From assembly GCA_024233865.1 (NCBI GenBank), contig JACKPA010000001.1:372001-436000 (forward strand): a stretch of 64,000 nt of DNA, read 5' to 3'. Below the pieces are notes generated by a model. It saw nothing but the letters and a program-made list of their open reading frames with translations, did no database searches and was not told where the DNA came from. This DNA is from Leptospiraceae bacterium. GTDB lineage: Bacteria; Spirochaetota; Leptospiria; Leptospirales; Leptospiraceae. Made by a program: the position numbers and the translations under genes. Of this stretch, positions 24,995 to 34,571 are shown one piece after another (position 1 is the stretch's first letter; every line of letters begins with the position of its first letter).

Positions 24995-25068
24995 ATTGTA
25001 AATAAATTAAATCTTATTTTTAGTCGAGTTCTTATTGTTTATTTTAAAATAAGTCATTTTAAAAAATA

Positions 25069-25440
25069 TTAAACACTTCCCTGGTATATACAAGCTGTAT
25101 TACAAGTTTCTTTTACCACTACCTTGTTTAACAATGGAAGCTCCGGTTTTAGTTTTTTCCAAATCCATATTGCCAAATTTTCACTTGTGGGGTTTTCCAA
25201 GCCTTCTATTTCATTTAAGTAGCGGTGGTCCAAATAATCATCAACAACAGGTTTTACAACTTTTTTGATATCTCCATAGTCCATTAACCAACCTAGTTTT
25301 GGGTCGATTTCACCTTTTACATAAATGGTAAACAGGAAAGAATGTCCATGTAAACGTTTGCACTTATGACCATCCGGAACATTAGGCAATAAATGAGCTG
25401 CCTCAAATCTGAATTCTCTAGAAATCTCAATTTCTTCCAT
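25069..25440 (-). CDS. queD: 6-carboxytetrahydropterin synthase
   Basis: A 123-residue protein of the 6-pyruvoyl-tetrahydropterin synthase family. The zinc-binding histidines appear in FEAAHLL and in RLHGHSF, with the catalytic Cys in HKCKRLHGH. LGWLMDYGDIK and the LDHRYLNE-x-x-x-x-ENPTSENLA block are typical of QueD. It makes 6-carboxy-5,6,7,8-tetrahydropterin, an early step to queuosine. No other queuosine genes lie next to it. It sits between the restriction enzyme (same strand) and the divergent GMC oxidoreductase. Confidence 0.9.
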   Translation of the reverse strand: MEEIEISREFRFEAAHLLPNVPDGHKCKRLHGHSFLFTIYVKGEIDPKLGWLMDYGDIKKVVKPVVDDYLDHRYLNEIEGLENPTSENLAIWIWKKLKPELPLLNKVVVKETCNTACIYQGSV

Positions 25441-25628
25441 TATTTATTGTCTACATTTCCTCAATTTCATTTTTTAATCAACCGGAAAATTGTAATGGAG
25501 CACATAGAAATCGAAAAAAGCAAAAGCTAAGAGTTTTAGAAAAAAATGTATTTGAAAAGTTGGAAAAAAAGAAAATACTGGAAGCAAAATGCTGTTTTTA
25601 TAAATACTAAAAAATACGGTAGGATAGA

Positions 25629-27197
25629 ATGAGTGAAGAAAAATTAGATTATGATTATATTATTATCGGTAGTGGTTTTGGTGGTTCGGTTTCAGCACAC
25701 CGTTTAACACAGAAGGGCTATAAAGTTCTTGTTTTGGAAAAAGGTAAAAGGCTTGGAGCTAAAGATTTCCCAAAAACAAACTGGAATCTTAAAAAGTGGA
25801 TGTGGATGCCTTTTTTAAAGTTTCACGGCTTATTTAAAATGACATTTTTTCGCCATGTCACCATTCTTTCTGGAGTTGGAGTTGGAGGTGGTTCTTTGGT
25901 ATACGCTAATACCTTACCGGTTCCCAAATCTCGTTTTTTTAAGTCTTCATCGTGGGCTCATTTAGCTGACTGGGAAAAAGAGTTAATGCCATTTTATAAA
26001 ACGGCTTTGGAAATGCTCGGTGCAAGCAAAAATCCAAGACTGGAGAAAAGTGATACTACCCTCAGAGAATTGGCTATAAAAATAGGCAAAGAAGAACAGT
26101 TTGAACCTACAACAGTTGCGGTGTTTTTTGGTGAATCTGACAAGACTGTTCCGGATCCCTATTTCAAAGGTGAAGGTCCAGAAAGAACCGGATGTAACTT
26201 TTGCGGCGGATGCATGCTTGGTTGTCGATTCAATGCAAAAAATACTCTTGATAAAAATTATCTTTACCTTGCTGAAAAAAACGGAACTGTTATTCAACCG
26301 GAATCTGAAGTTTACGATGTTGCTCCTTTGGATGGAAAAGATGGCTCTACAGGTTATAAGGTAAAATGGAAAACATCCACAACCTTTTTTAAAAAGAAAG
26401 GCGAATTTACCTCAAAAGGCGTGATTTTTGCCGGAGGCGTACTTGGTACAATAGCCTTATTATTAAAACTAAAAAGCTCTTCACTTCCCAATCTATCGGA
26501 TATGGTTGGTTGCAATATCAGAACAAATTCTGAAAGCATAATCCCTATAACATCTTTAGATAAGCAAGCAGTATTTTCAAAAGGTGTGGCAATTGGCTCT
26601 ATTATACACACTGATGATAATAGCCACCTTGAACCTGTTCGTTATTCCGAAGGAGCCGGTTTTTGGAGATTGCTTCTTCTTCCAATGGTAGATGGAAAAA
26701 ATATGTTAATTCGCTTTTTCCAATTGTTTGCAGATTTTTTTATGAATCCTATCAAAAACATGAAGGTAATTTTTACGGATGATTGGGCAAAAAGAACTTC
26801 CATTATGCTTTTTATGCAAACGTTGGAAAGTACCCTTAAATTCAAAAAAGGGATTTTTGGGATGAAGTCAACAATGGACAAAGGTGAAAAACCTTCAGCA
26901 TTTATCCCAGAAGCAATTCGATTGGTTAAAGAATATGCTAAAATCATCAACGGTAAACCTTTTGCGTTAGTCAATGAAGCAATTTTGGGTATTCCCAGTA
27001 CAGCTCATATCTTAGGAGGATCTGTGATGGGAAAAGATAAAAACGAAGGAGTGATTGATAAGGACAATAAAGTCTTTGGATACAACAACATGCTTGTTTG
27101 TGATGGCTCTATGATTTCAGCCAATATAGGAGTGAATCCTTCCTTAACAATCACTACAATCGCAGAAAGAGCCATGAGCAAAATTCAATCTAAATAA
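25629..27197 (+). CDS. GMC family FAD oxidoreductase, cholesterol-oxidase-like
   Basis: 522 residues. The FAD-binding motif YIIIGSGFGGSVSAHRL is at the N terminus, and GVGVGGGSLVYANT follows at about residue 85. A cysteine cluster C-x2-C-x2-C-x3-C (CNFCGGCMLGC, near residue 190) is followed by AKNTLDKNYL, typical of one GMC subfamily and resembling an iron-sulfur ligand set. The C-terminal signature includes STAHILGGSVMG and the end NPSLTITTIAERA. The substrate is probably a hydrophobic alcohol or sterol-like compound but cannot be read from sequence. ATG 25629 is preceded by GGTAGGA. Confidence 0.85.
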   Translation: MSEEKLDYDYIIIGSGFGGSVSAHRLTQKGYKVLVLEKGKRLGAKDFPKTNWNLKKWMWMPFLKFHGLFKMTFFRHVTILSGVGVGGGSLVYANTLPVPKSRFFKSSSWAHLADWEKELMPFYKTALEMLGASKNPRLEKSDTTLRELAIKIGKEEQFEPTTVAVFFGESDKTVPDPYFKGEGPERTGCNFCGGCMLGCRFNAKNTLDKNYLYLAEKNGTVIQPESEVYDVAPLDGKDGSTGYKVKWKTSTTFFKKKGEFTSKGVIFAGGVLGTIALLLKLKSSSLPNLSDMVGCNIRTNSESIIPITSLDKQAVFSKGVAIGSIIHTDDNSHLEPVRYSEGAGFWRLLLLPMVDGKNMLIRFFQLFADFFMNPIKNMKVIFTDDWAKRTSIMLFMQTLESTLKFKKGIFGMKSTMDKGEKPSAFIPEAIRLVKEYAKIINGKPFALVNEAILGIPSTAHILGGSVMGKDKNEGVIDKDNKVFGYNNMLVCDGSMISANIGVNPSLTITTIAERAMSKIQSK

Positions 27198-27236
27198 CGC
27201 TAGGTTGGTTTAAGTTACTTTATAAAGGAGAAAAAA

Positions 27237-27725
27237 ATGTATTCTATAGATCTAATTCAGACCTTATTTAAATATAATTATTGGTCGATAGACCAAATTC
27301 GAAATACCCTAGAAAAAATGAGCGAAGAGGATTTTGTTCGAGATATGGGAGACGGTGTTGGTTCTATAAGGGATAAACTTGTGCATATTTACGGAGCTGA
27401 AAAAATTTGGTACGAAAGAATTCAGGGAAATATGATCAGTTTTCCTAAGAACGAAGAGTATTCAAATCAAGAATCTATTTGGAGTGATTGGGATGCTTTG
27501 AGAAAGAATTTTTTAAATCTTGTATCCGGAATGAATGAAGATGATATCCAAAAAAAAATTACCTATAAAAATTTTAAAGGGGAACCCTTCCAACAACCAA
27601 TTTGGGAAATTCTTATCCATGTTACCAATCATGGAACATATCATAGAGGTCAGGTTGGAAGTCTTATAAGACGTGCAACAGGGAAACCTCCCATAACAGA
27701 TTTGGCAGTATTTTTTAGAGAATAA
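27237..27725 (+). CDS. DinB family protein
   Basis: 162 residues with the DinB/YfiT four-helix layout. Candidate metal-binding histidines are His50 in KLVHIYGAE and the two histidines of HVTNHGTYHRGQVG near the C terminus. The AGGAG site ends six bases before ATG 27237. Members of this superfamily include thiol-dependent transferases; a specific substrate cannot be inferred. It follows the GMC oxidoreductase by 39 bases on the same strand, so the two may be co-transcribed. Confidence 0.85.
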   Translation: MYSIDLIQTLFKYNYWSIDQIRNTLEKMSEEDFVRDMGDGVGSIRDKLVHIYGAEKIWYERIQGNMISFPKNEEYSNQESIWSDWDALRKNFLNLVSGMNEDDIQKKITYKNFKGEPFQQPIWEILIHVTNHGTYHRGQVGSLIRRATGKPPITDLAVFFRE

Positions 27726-27775
27726 AAAAAATATCGGTGGTTATTAAAAAGATATGGATATGCCTACTACGGTGA

Positions 27776-29035
27776 TCAAAAATTTTCAGTGCGATTGCGA
27801 CCATTTTCTTTTGCACGGTAGAGAGCTTCGTCAGCTCTTTCTACCATAGCTTCTATTGTATCTTCTTGCCTATACTCCGTAATCCCTAAACTAATTGTGA
27901 CTTTTTTATCAAAGTTAAATTTTATCTTTTCTACAAACTTCCGAATTTTTTCAGCAAGGTGATAAGCTCCATTTATTCCCGTATTTTTTAGTAGGATCAT
28001 AAACTCTTCTCCACCCCACCTTGCAAATACGTCCGATTGACGGATTCTGTATCCAACTTCTTTTGTTAATTTTTGGAGAACAATATCTCCTTCCCTGTGT
28101 CCGTAGGTGTCATTGATGTTTTTAAAAAAATCAAGATCAAACATTATCAGAGACAATTTAGATTGTGACTTTTCTGTTTCTTGCAACTCTTCTAAAAACA
28201 ATTCGTCAAACTTTCTTCGATTATAAATTTTGGTTAGATCGTCTATAAAAGCCGTATGTTCCAAACGAATAGTTTTTCTGTCCAAATCGGTAATATCAGT
28301 GAAAGAAACTATAAACACATCATCATCTAGTACTTTATTGTATTTTAGCAGAAAAACCTTTTCTTCTTTTTGTATTGAATCGTATAGTTTTACCCGGTTT
28401 TGATTTATACTATTATTCAATATTACGGAAACCCAGGTTTTATCCGGTAAGTCATAAACATAACCTTTTTCTTGGATAAAAATGTCGGAAATTTTTTTAT
28501 ATTTTTGATGAAATTCTTCTATACTCAAATAGCCCGTAAATTCCAAAAAACTTTTGTTTACTTCATACAGTTTAAATCCATCGGTCATTATAACCATGTT
28601 TGCGAGAAAATCCAATAAAGTTTTGATTCGATTGATCTGTTTTTGGACTTCTTTTTTTAATATCAATTCCCTGGTGACTTTTTTTAGCAATTCGTAAAGC
28701 AAGTTAAAGTCAATAGGTTTTATCAAAAACCCTTCTACTTTCGTACTAATCGCTTTTAAAAAATAAAAAGCATCACTATGGGCAGAATTAATGATTATGG
28801 GAACGTCTTGATCGGTTTCTATAATTTTTTTTGCCAACGCCAATCCGTCAATGCGTGGCATTGATATATCAGTGAGGATTACATCCGGTTTATCTTTGCT
28901 AAATAAAGAAAAAGCTTCTTCTCCATTACTGGCAGTAGAAACTCTACTTACAAACCTTTTTAAAACTTTGTAGGTAGATTCTCTAATTAGAAAGTCATCC
29001 TCTACATACAACAGGTGAATGTCTAGCCGCTGCAT
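27776..29035 (-). CDS. Response regulator-PAS-GGDEF diguanylate cyclase
   Basis: 419 residues. A receiver domain at the N terminus has the phosphoacceptor region KPDVILTDISMPRIDG and the KPIDF end. A PAS-like region follows at about 135-245. The C-terminal GGDEF domain carries the active GGEEF variant, and RQSD five residues upstream is an intact inhibitory I-site. It should make cyclic di-GMP under phosphorelay control with product feedback. It starts nine bases after flgJ, at the end of the flagellar ring operon, which suggests a role in motility or its switch. Confidence 0.9.
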   Translation of the reverse strand: MQRLDIHLLYVEDDFLIRESTYKVLKRFVSRVSTASNGEEAFSLFSKDKPDVILTDISMPRIDGLALAKKIIETDQDVPIIINSAHSDAFYFLKAISTKVEGFLIKPIDFNLLYELLKKVTRELILKKEVQKQINRIKTLLDFLANMVIMTDGFKLYEVNKSFLEFTGYLSIEEFHQKYKKISDIFIQEKGYVYDLPDKTWVSVILNNSINQNRVKLYDSIQKEEKVFLLKYNKVLDDDVFIVSFTDITDLDRKTIRLEHTAFIDDLTKIYNRRKFDELFLEELQETEKSQSKLSLIMFDLDFFKNINDTYGHREGDIVLQKLTKEVGYRIRQSDVFARWGGEEFMILLKNTGINGAYHLAEKIRKFVEKIKFNFDKKVTISLGITEYRQEDTIEAMVERADEALYRAKENGRNRTENF

Positions 29036-29044
29036 TCCATGATT

Positions 29045-29518
29045 TTATATCTTTTTGTCCACAATGGGCGGAAGAGCTTTGGAAAGAGATGTGTAAACTT
29101 GCTCGGCAAGCCCTAATGCTTCATTGCTAGAAATCATTCGAGCGTATTCATCATATAGCATATCTTCAAATATTTCTTCTGCATATCCGCCATCAATCAA
29201 ACCGGATTTTTGAACGGACTTTTTCATTTGGTTTAGCATCATTTTTACAAAAATAGATTCAAATTCAACACTTGCGTTGTACAATCTCTTTCGGTAGGCA
29301 TCTTTTTCAATTTCTTCTTTTATATTGATTGTGCTTTGTACGGAAGAAGAAGACAATTTACCGGAAATCTCTTTTCCTACCTCTTCCTTTAAAAGTTCTT
29401 GAAAATTACCTACATTTTTTTTGTACTGAAGCTCATCATTCATTCGCTTTAAGTTTTGAACTTCCGGTTTATCTGCTTTGTTTAGTCTATTTGTATAGTC
29501 ATTTATCTTATTGATCAT
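29045..29518 (-). CDS. flgJ: Flagellar rod-binding protein, FlgJ N-terminal type
   Basis: 157 residues with the rod-binding signature FESIFVKMMLNQMKKSV followed by GGYAEEIFEDMLYDEYA and a final helix (LGLAEQVYTSLSKAL). It lacks the peptidoglycan-hydrolase domain that FlgJ has in enterobacteria, as is usual in spirochetes. The start ATG overlaps the flgI stop by four bases, so translation is coupled. A separate lytic enzyme must open the wall for the rod. Confidence 0.88.
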   Translation of the reverse strand: MINKINDYTNRLNKADKPEVQNLKRMNDELQYKKNVGNFQELLKEEVGKEISGKLSSSSVQSTINIKEEIEKDAYRKRLYNASVEFESIFVKMMLNQMKKSVQKSGLIDGGYAEEIFEDMLYDEYARMISSNEALGLAEQVYTSLSKALPPIVDKKI

Positions 29519-30579
29519 TGTACAATCACCTCTGCGTGGAGAGCTCCTGCTTTTTTCAAGCCCTCCAAAATTGCTATAACATCTTTTGTTGTTGCTCCTA
29601 TTTTTCCTAAAGCATCCACTACATCCGAAACGCTTGTAGCTTCTTTGATTTGTATAAGTTTGTCATTGGATTCTTCCACCGGTTCATCGTAAAAAATTCT
29701 TCTTTTATTGGTGACAACCAGCTTTAGACCTTGTTTCGCAATGGCAACTTCATCTACAACAATATTCCCACCCATAACAATTGTTCCCGTCCTTTCATTA
29801 ATTACAACTCTTGCTTTATTACCAGGTTCAACTATCAATTCACCTAAAACAGCCAAAATAGGCAAGGATTCTGTATCTTTTGGAATCAAAACATCAATTT
29901 CCGTTGGAGAAACAACCTCTGTTTTTACTTGTTTTTCCTGAAGAGGTCGACTTTCTTGGATGGCTTTTTGGATATTATTTAAGGTTGTAAAGTCTTGATC
30001 TTCCAAAATAACCTTGAATTTTGTATCGAATTTTGTATCGGGAAAAAACTGGGCTAAAATCTCTTTCTCTACAATTCCACCGCCATAAATTAAACCAGCC
30101 GTTTTTTGAGAAACCCTGGATACCCTTCCTCTATAGGTTTTGTCTTGACCACCAAAAGAGATGACTCCGCTTGCTACAGCATAAACCTCGTTATTCGCCG
30201 CTTTAAGTGGTGCTTGGAGGAGAACACCTCCTTCCAAAGACCTTGCGTCTCCAATGGAAGAAACTGTTACGTCTATCTTATCACCCGTCTTTGCATAAGT
30301 GCTTACATTTGCTGTCACCAAAACAGAAGCGATGTTTCTGGATTTCATCAGATTTCCGCCTGCGTCCAAACCTAAATTTTTTAGATAATTTTTCATGCTT
30401 TCGGTCGTGAGCGAACTTTGGGTATCTCCTGTTCCGGGTAATCCGGCAACAATTCCATAACCACTTAACTGATTTTGACGGATTCCTTCTATCCTTGCAA
30501 TGTCTTTAAGCTTCACTTCTATTGGGGAAATTTCCCAAATAGCAATAAATAGTAACAGAAAAATAAGTTTCTTTTTCAT
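29515..30579 (-). CDS. flgI: Flagellar P-ring protein
   Basis: 354 residues with a signal peptide (KLIFLLLFIAIWEISPIE). The FlgI opening VKLKDIARIEGIRQNQLSGY and GIVAGLPGTGD follow, with ANVSTYAKTGDKIDVTVSSI and the conserved end LVDALGKIGATTKDVIAILE. It forms the periplasmic ring around the rod. The start overlaps the flgH stop by one base and the stop overlaps flgJ by four bases, so the three are translated together. Confidence 0.95.
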   Translation of the reverse strand: MKKKLIFLLLFIAIWEISPIEVKLKDIARIEGIRQNQLSGYGIVAGLPGTGDTQSSLTTESMKNYLKNLGLDAGGNLMKSRNIASVLVTANVSTYAKTGDKIDVTVSSIGDARSLEGGVLLQAPLKAANNEVYAVASGVISFGGQDKTYRGRVSRVSQKTAGLIYGGGIVEKEILAQFFPDTKFDTKFKVILEDQDFTTLNNIQKAIQESRPLQEKQVKTEVVSPTEIDVLIPKDTESLPILAVLGELIVEPGNKARVVINERTGTIVMGGNIVVDEVAIAKQGLKLVVTNKRRIFYDEPVEESNDKLIQIKEATSVSDVVDALGKIGATTKDVIAILEGLKKAGALHAEVIVQ

Positions 30580-31298
30580 TATTCACTCTCGCCAAGCATT
30601 CTTTTGATATATTTGAGCATAATTTTTTGTTTTTCGGATTCGTACAATTCAGCCTTATCCATTGGCGTTCCATCCGGATTAATAGCTCTTGTTCCATCCG
30701 GATTATAAACCGGTTTTAGCTGAACGTTGGGGTCTTCCAAATTGATTTCTTCCGGAGCGGAAATAAATTTCAATTCCAAATTGGCAACTTGGTCACTTGT
30801 CACCGTTCTTCCTTCTTTTATATCCTGGGGAGAAACCAAACCGGATAATTCCAATCTATTTTTATTTCCATCAAAAGTAGCCTCCCGAATTCCATTTACA
30901 ACCAAATTGTTTGTTTGAGGTTCCACAGAAGTTACTACAACGGACATTGCTCCCAAAATCTTTCCATTGGATTTGATTTTGGCATTTTTTTTCTTGGCAA
31001 TGCTTCTGTCAGAATAAAATGGCATAATATCGGTTACAACTTTTTTATCAGGACTTGATTTGATCGTGTGGGAATCATCTTTCTGGGATTCGTACATATA
31101 TTCGGATTTGAGTCCTTCTTTGAATACTACTCGAATTACAGTACCCAGCTTAATATTTTGCCCAGGAGAATATGGATTGTGGTATTCATACAAAGATAGA
31201 GAAGGTGGAGTTGGATGTTGTTCGTCCGGTGGAGGTTCTGTTTGGGAAAAAACAGTTTCAAATGTCAACAAAAACACAATTATAACATATTTTATCAT
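30579..31298 (-). CDS. flgH: Flagellar L-ring protein, no lipobox
   Basis: 239 residues with a signal peptide and FlgH features: LYEYHNPYSPGQNIKLGTVI, then a central KIKSNGKILGAMSV and VEPQTNNLVVNGIREA. In most bacteria FlgH is a lipoprotein; here no cysteine lies at the cleavage region (FETVFSQTEPP), so it should be a soluble periplasmic protein or anchored otherwise. The C-terminal half has a longer than usual insertion with YNPDGTRAINPDGTP. AGAGGATAA precedes ATG 31298. flgA and flgG are not adjacent here. Confidence 0.9.
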   Translation of the reverse strand: MIKYVIIVFLLTFETVFSQTEPPPDEQHPTPPSLSLYEYHNPYSPGQNIKLGTVIRVVFKEGLKSEYMYESQKDDSHTIKSSPDKKVVTDIMPFYSDRSIAKKKNAKIKSNGKILGAMSVVVTSVEPQTNNLVVNGIREATFDGNKNRLELSGLVSPQDIKEGRTVTSDQVANLELKFISAPEEINLEDPNVQLKPVYNPDGTRAINPDGTPMDKAELYESEKQKIMLKYIKRMLGESE

Positions 31299-31404
31299 AA
31301 AAATTATCCTCTATCTTGTAAAGGTGAATTAAAAGCCTGTCTCTAATTCAGTCACTTGGTAAGTATCTTAAAGTTATTACATAAAACATCAAGCGAAAAA
31401 ATTA

Positions 31405-31458
31405 TAGAATTATAATTTGTAAGTAGGGGCAGACCGCTGTGTCTGCCCTTTATTAATT
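31405..31458. repeat. Short interspersed hairpin repeat (GGGGCAGAC type)
   Basis: GGGCAGAC and GTCTGCCC form a perfect 8-bp stem around CGCTGT, preceded by GTAGG. A related hairpin, AGGGACACGAGGCGCCCCTA, lies at 41205-41224. It lies just past the end of the minus-strand ferredoxin-domain gene and may help end its transcript, though no T run follows. Confidence 0.5.
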
Positions 31459-31465
31459 GCTGTTT

Positions 31466-33295
31466 TTAATTGTATTTTTCAGCTCTTTTGGTCAATTTCT
31501 CCAAGTCTTTTTCATTCGGATCAAGCGGCTTTCCCGGATGGATAATTCCGGCAGAACACTTTTCAGCTGCTTTTACGATGTCTTTAAAAGGACCACCTTT
31601 TGGATTTTTAATATAAGCTTGTTTGTCTTGATTATAAGCAAAAATACTTCGATTGATTGTAACACATTCATCACAAGCAGTGCATAGTTTGGATTCAACC
31701 CAAGCTTCCGTAGTTTTAGTTTCCACTTTTTCTTGAATTGCCGTAGCTGAATGACCATTCCCATTTGTAGAAGTTTGCGTAGGAACAGGCGGAATCGAAA
31801 CTTCTCCCACAGAAAGACCGGATGTCAAAAGCTGAACCCTTTTTTCCACATCATCGGTTAATAGATTCACTACCAAATTTTGAAAAGCTTTAGAAAGAAT
31901 TTCTTTACTTTCTCGTTCTTTCTCAGTAGTAAGGCGTTTTTCTTGCTCGGATAGAGCCTTATCCTTTTCTACTTTAAAAGAACTTTTTAATTCTTCTACC
32001 TTTTGGTCCCACAACGGTTTATCAATTCCAGCCCAGTTTTGGAGGGTTTTCCAAATTTTAGCCCTTTCTGCTGACAAAGCTACCAAAATCTTGGAAGGAA
32101 TTTTAGGTTTACTTGATAGATCTTTTACAACAGGATAATAGTGCTGACGATTCCAAGTTTCCAACTCTAAATATTCCGCCATGTCCATTGGTCTTTTTCT
32201 TTCTTGTGCTGATGGTTCACTAAAGTGTCTCGAAGCAAAACCTTGCTGGCAAACAAAATCAGCAAATGTAATGACCCTCTCTTCGGAAAACTGCCCTTCT
32301 CCCAGAACGTCTTTTCCCCATATATCGTCTATATGAGAATTCCCATCTAGACTAATACAAGCTGTAAAACTAAAGTCCCGATGCGGATTGTATTCAAACC
32401 AAGGAAGATATCGACACAAGGCAGCCCTATAAGCATAATTCTCTTGATTCTCTTGCAAATTTCCCGTATAAACACGAATGAGGGCAGTTCCCATTCCAGA
32501 CAAAATTTGTTTTATCTTATCTCCAAATAACCTATTTTCCAACTCTGCTGGAGCTTGGAAATAGTGGATTTTTTGCAAACCAGGCACTAAGAGAGCCAAA
32601 TCCGTAGGCAGCATAGATGCAATGTATTCTTCCTCGTCAAGACTTATATCGGGAATAGGAAGTTCATTTTCTATCATAACAAGTTTTACAGGAAATATTT
32701 TAGATGCGATGGTAGTTAGAGGAGAAAGCATTTCAGAAGGTTTTAACAAACAATGTATCTCCCACGCGACAAACACAGGTACCATTTCCCATTCTTGCTT
32801 CATAATTTTTCCCCAAGACAGCTTTTCTTTTTTATAAACTTCGGGAAACTTTACATAGCTCGCGTTTTTTTCAAAATCAGCTATTCGCAAAGCAAGAAAA
32901 ATTTCCGAAAAAGGCATGTAATAATCTTCTATGGCAGAAAGGAATGAAACTTCACTACTCCAAGAATATTCCAACATCGTAGGCTTCGGGATACTAGCAA
33001 AATTATTGTCCAGATATTTCTCTAAAATATTTTTGGCTCTAATGATTCCTTCAGCTCTATCCGGTGGTAATCCTTTTCCCTTTTTTCTGGACATAATGTT
33101 CAAGATTACTTCAGAATCTAATACATCATTGGCAAACTCTCCAAATCCATGCCCTCTGTCTTCCGTATCCCCTTTCTGTTTGGCAAGAGTAGCGTTTAAC
33201 CTTTCATAAGATTCTTTGATTTTTTCTTTTAAAATCTTAGACTTTGATTTCCAATCCTCTTGTATTTGTCTCTCAATTAAATTTTGAATATTCAC
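31466..33295 (-). CDS. 2-oxoacid:ferredoxin oxidoreductase accessory subunit with C-terminal ferredoxin
   Basis: 609 residues. The C-terminal ~70 residues hold a single [4Fe-4S]-type site (CTACDECVTINRSIF plus a later Cys in AEKCSAGIIHP). The central region (CRYLPWFEYNPHRD, FTACISLDGNSHIDDIW, VITFADFVCQQGFASRHF, MDMAEYLELETWN, then AERAKIWKTLQNWAGI) matches the C-terminal part of very large pyruvate-ferredoxin-oxidoreductase-like proteins, here as a stand-alone gene. It starts 19 bases after the TPP subunit gene, so the two form one enzyme operon. The alpha/gamma part is not in the window. Confidence 0.72.
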   Translation of the reverse strand: MNIQNLIERQIQEDWKSKSKILKEKIKESYERLNATLAKQKGDTEDRGHGFGEFANDVLDSEVILNIMSRKKGKGLPPDRAEGIIRAKNILEKYLDNNFASIPKPTMLEYSWSSEVSFLSAIEDYYMPFSEIFLALRIADFEKNASYVKFPEVYKKEKLSWGKIMKQEWEMVPVFVAWEIHCLLKPSEMLSPLTTIASKIFPVKLVMIENELPIPDISLDEEEYIASMLPTDLALLVPGLQKIHYFQAPAELENRLFGDKIKQILSGMGTALIRVYTGNLQENQENYAYRAALCRYLPWFEYNPHRDFSFTACISLDGNSHIDDIWGKDVLGEGQFSEERVITFADFVCQQGFASRHFSEPSAQERKRPMDMAEYLELETWNRQHYYPVVKDLSSKPKIPSKILVALSAERAKIWKTLQNWAGIDKPLWDQKVEELKSSFKVEKDKALSEQEKRLTTEKERESKEILSKAFQNLVVNLLTDDVEKRVQLLTSGLSVGEVSIPPVPTQTSTNGNGHSATAIQEKVETKTTEAWVESKLCTACDECVTINRSIFAYNQDKQAYIKNPKGGPFKDIVKAAEKCSAGIIHPGKPLDPNEKDLEKLTKRAEKYN

Positions 33296-33314
33296 AATTA
33301 CACCTAACCGTTTT

Positions 33315-34277
33315 TTATACTAAGTATTTGTCCAGTTCTTTATTTAAATCGGCTGCTCGCTCTTGCAGAGATTTATGAACTACTTTAGAATGTCGAATCT
33401 CATTATAAGTTGGAATCGCCGGATTATGATACAAAAGTCCAATCGGCTCTACTGCAATATTTCCTGCAATTTTCCTTGCTGCATCCAGATCCCTAAAATC
33501 ATGTTCCACCACTTCTCCCATTTTTTTTAGAGCTTGTGTTATGGGAATGCCACCAGGATAATCCAAAAACTTCATGGCAACTTTTACCTGATTGCCTTCC
33601 ATAAAAGCATTGGGAGAAAAAATTGGACAACGTTGTAAAATACGCACAAACGACAATCCATTGTGATCCCATGCTTTTTGTAATGTTTCTCCAAGATGAG
33701 CGGGTAGCCAAGTAGCTGTTTGTGCCAAAAATGATACGTTAGTAACACCAAGTATAGTACTTAGCGGATTTAGAGCTTCGAGGTAGGCACCTTTGGGAGT
33801 GGTGTTGGTAGATACTCCACTTTTTGTAGTCGGTGATGCTTGCTTTTTGGTCAGAGCATAAACTTCATTATCAAAAACCATAACTGTCAAATTAACGTTG
33901 TAACGCAGAGCATGGATCCAATGGCCGGCTCCTATACTGAAACAATCTCCGTCCCCCATCACCGTTAAAACGTGTAAATCAGGTCTGGCAATGGAAACAC
34001 CAGTAGAAATAGGTAAAGCCCTTCCATGAATTCCATGAAACCCGTATGTTTTGAGATAATAGGGAAAACGGGAAGAGCATCCAATCCCGGAAACACAAAC
34101 AACCGATTCAGGGTTGATTTGCCTATCTCTGAATATTTTTTGGACAGAACTAAGTATGGCATGATCTCCACATCCTTTGCACCACCTAGCCATTTCACCT
34201 TCATAGTCTTCCAAATAATACTTATGTTCCATATCACATTCGTGAGAAACATATTCATCAATTTCAACCGAATACAT
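33315..34277 (-). CDS. 2-oxoacid:ferredoxin oxidoreductase beta (TPP) subunit
   Basis: 320 residues with the start of the beta subunit ARWCKGCGDHAIL, then GIGCSSRFPYYL and HGRALPISTGVSIARPDL. The thiamine pyrophosphate motif is GDGDCFSIGAGHWIHALRYN followed by VMVFDN. FAQR-like contacts to the substrate cannot be resolved. It decarboxylates a 2-oxoacid (pyruvate or 2-oxoglutarate) to the acyl-CoA and reduces ferredoxin. It is unusual that no alpha subunit gene is beside it. The next gene downstream supplies a ferredoxin domain. Confidence 0.87.
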   Translation of the reverse strand: MYSVEIDEYVSHECDMEHKYYLEDYEGEMARWCKGCGDHAILSSVQKIFRDRQINPESVVCVSGIGCSSRFPYYLKTYGFHGIHGRALPISTGVSIARPDLHVLTVMGDGDCFSIGAGHWIHALRYNVNLTVMVFDNEVYALTKKQASPTTKSGVSTNTTPKGAYLEALNPLSTILGVTNVSFLAQTATWLPAHLGETLQKAWDHNGLSFVRILQRCPIFSPNAFMEGNQVKVAMKFLDYPGGIPITQALKKMGEVVEHDFRDLDAARKIAGNIAVEPIGLLYHNPAIPTYNEIRHSKVVHKSLQERAADLNKELDKYLV

Positions 34278-34571
34278 AGTAATACCTCATTTTTTATAGC
34301 TCCTTTCAACACTTCAAATTGCAAAAATCATACCAACCGGTCTCCTAAGATAAGAAACTTCATTTTGTGAACTAACCGCTATCAAAAATAGGGAAATGCA
34401 ATTGGTTAGAAAAAAATAAATCATGCCTAAACAATAATCATAGTGACTATATTTTCATCTTTTTATATATCACTGTAAGGTGAAATCAGCACTAAAACTT
34501 TCTTGCAAAATTTGGATATAAATATAATATTCACTAGCAGTTAATTTAAATGAAAACACAGGCGTAAATCG

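Noticed and set aside
25441..25628. preQ1 riboswitch upstream of queD
   Set aside because: No matching aptamer-like hairpin and A-rich tail could be recognised.
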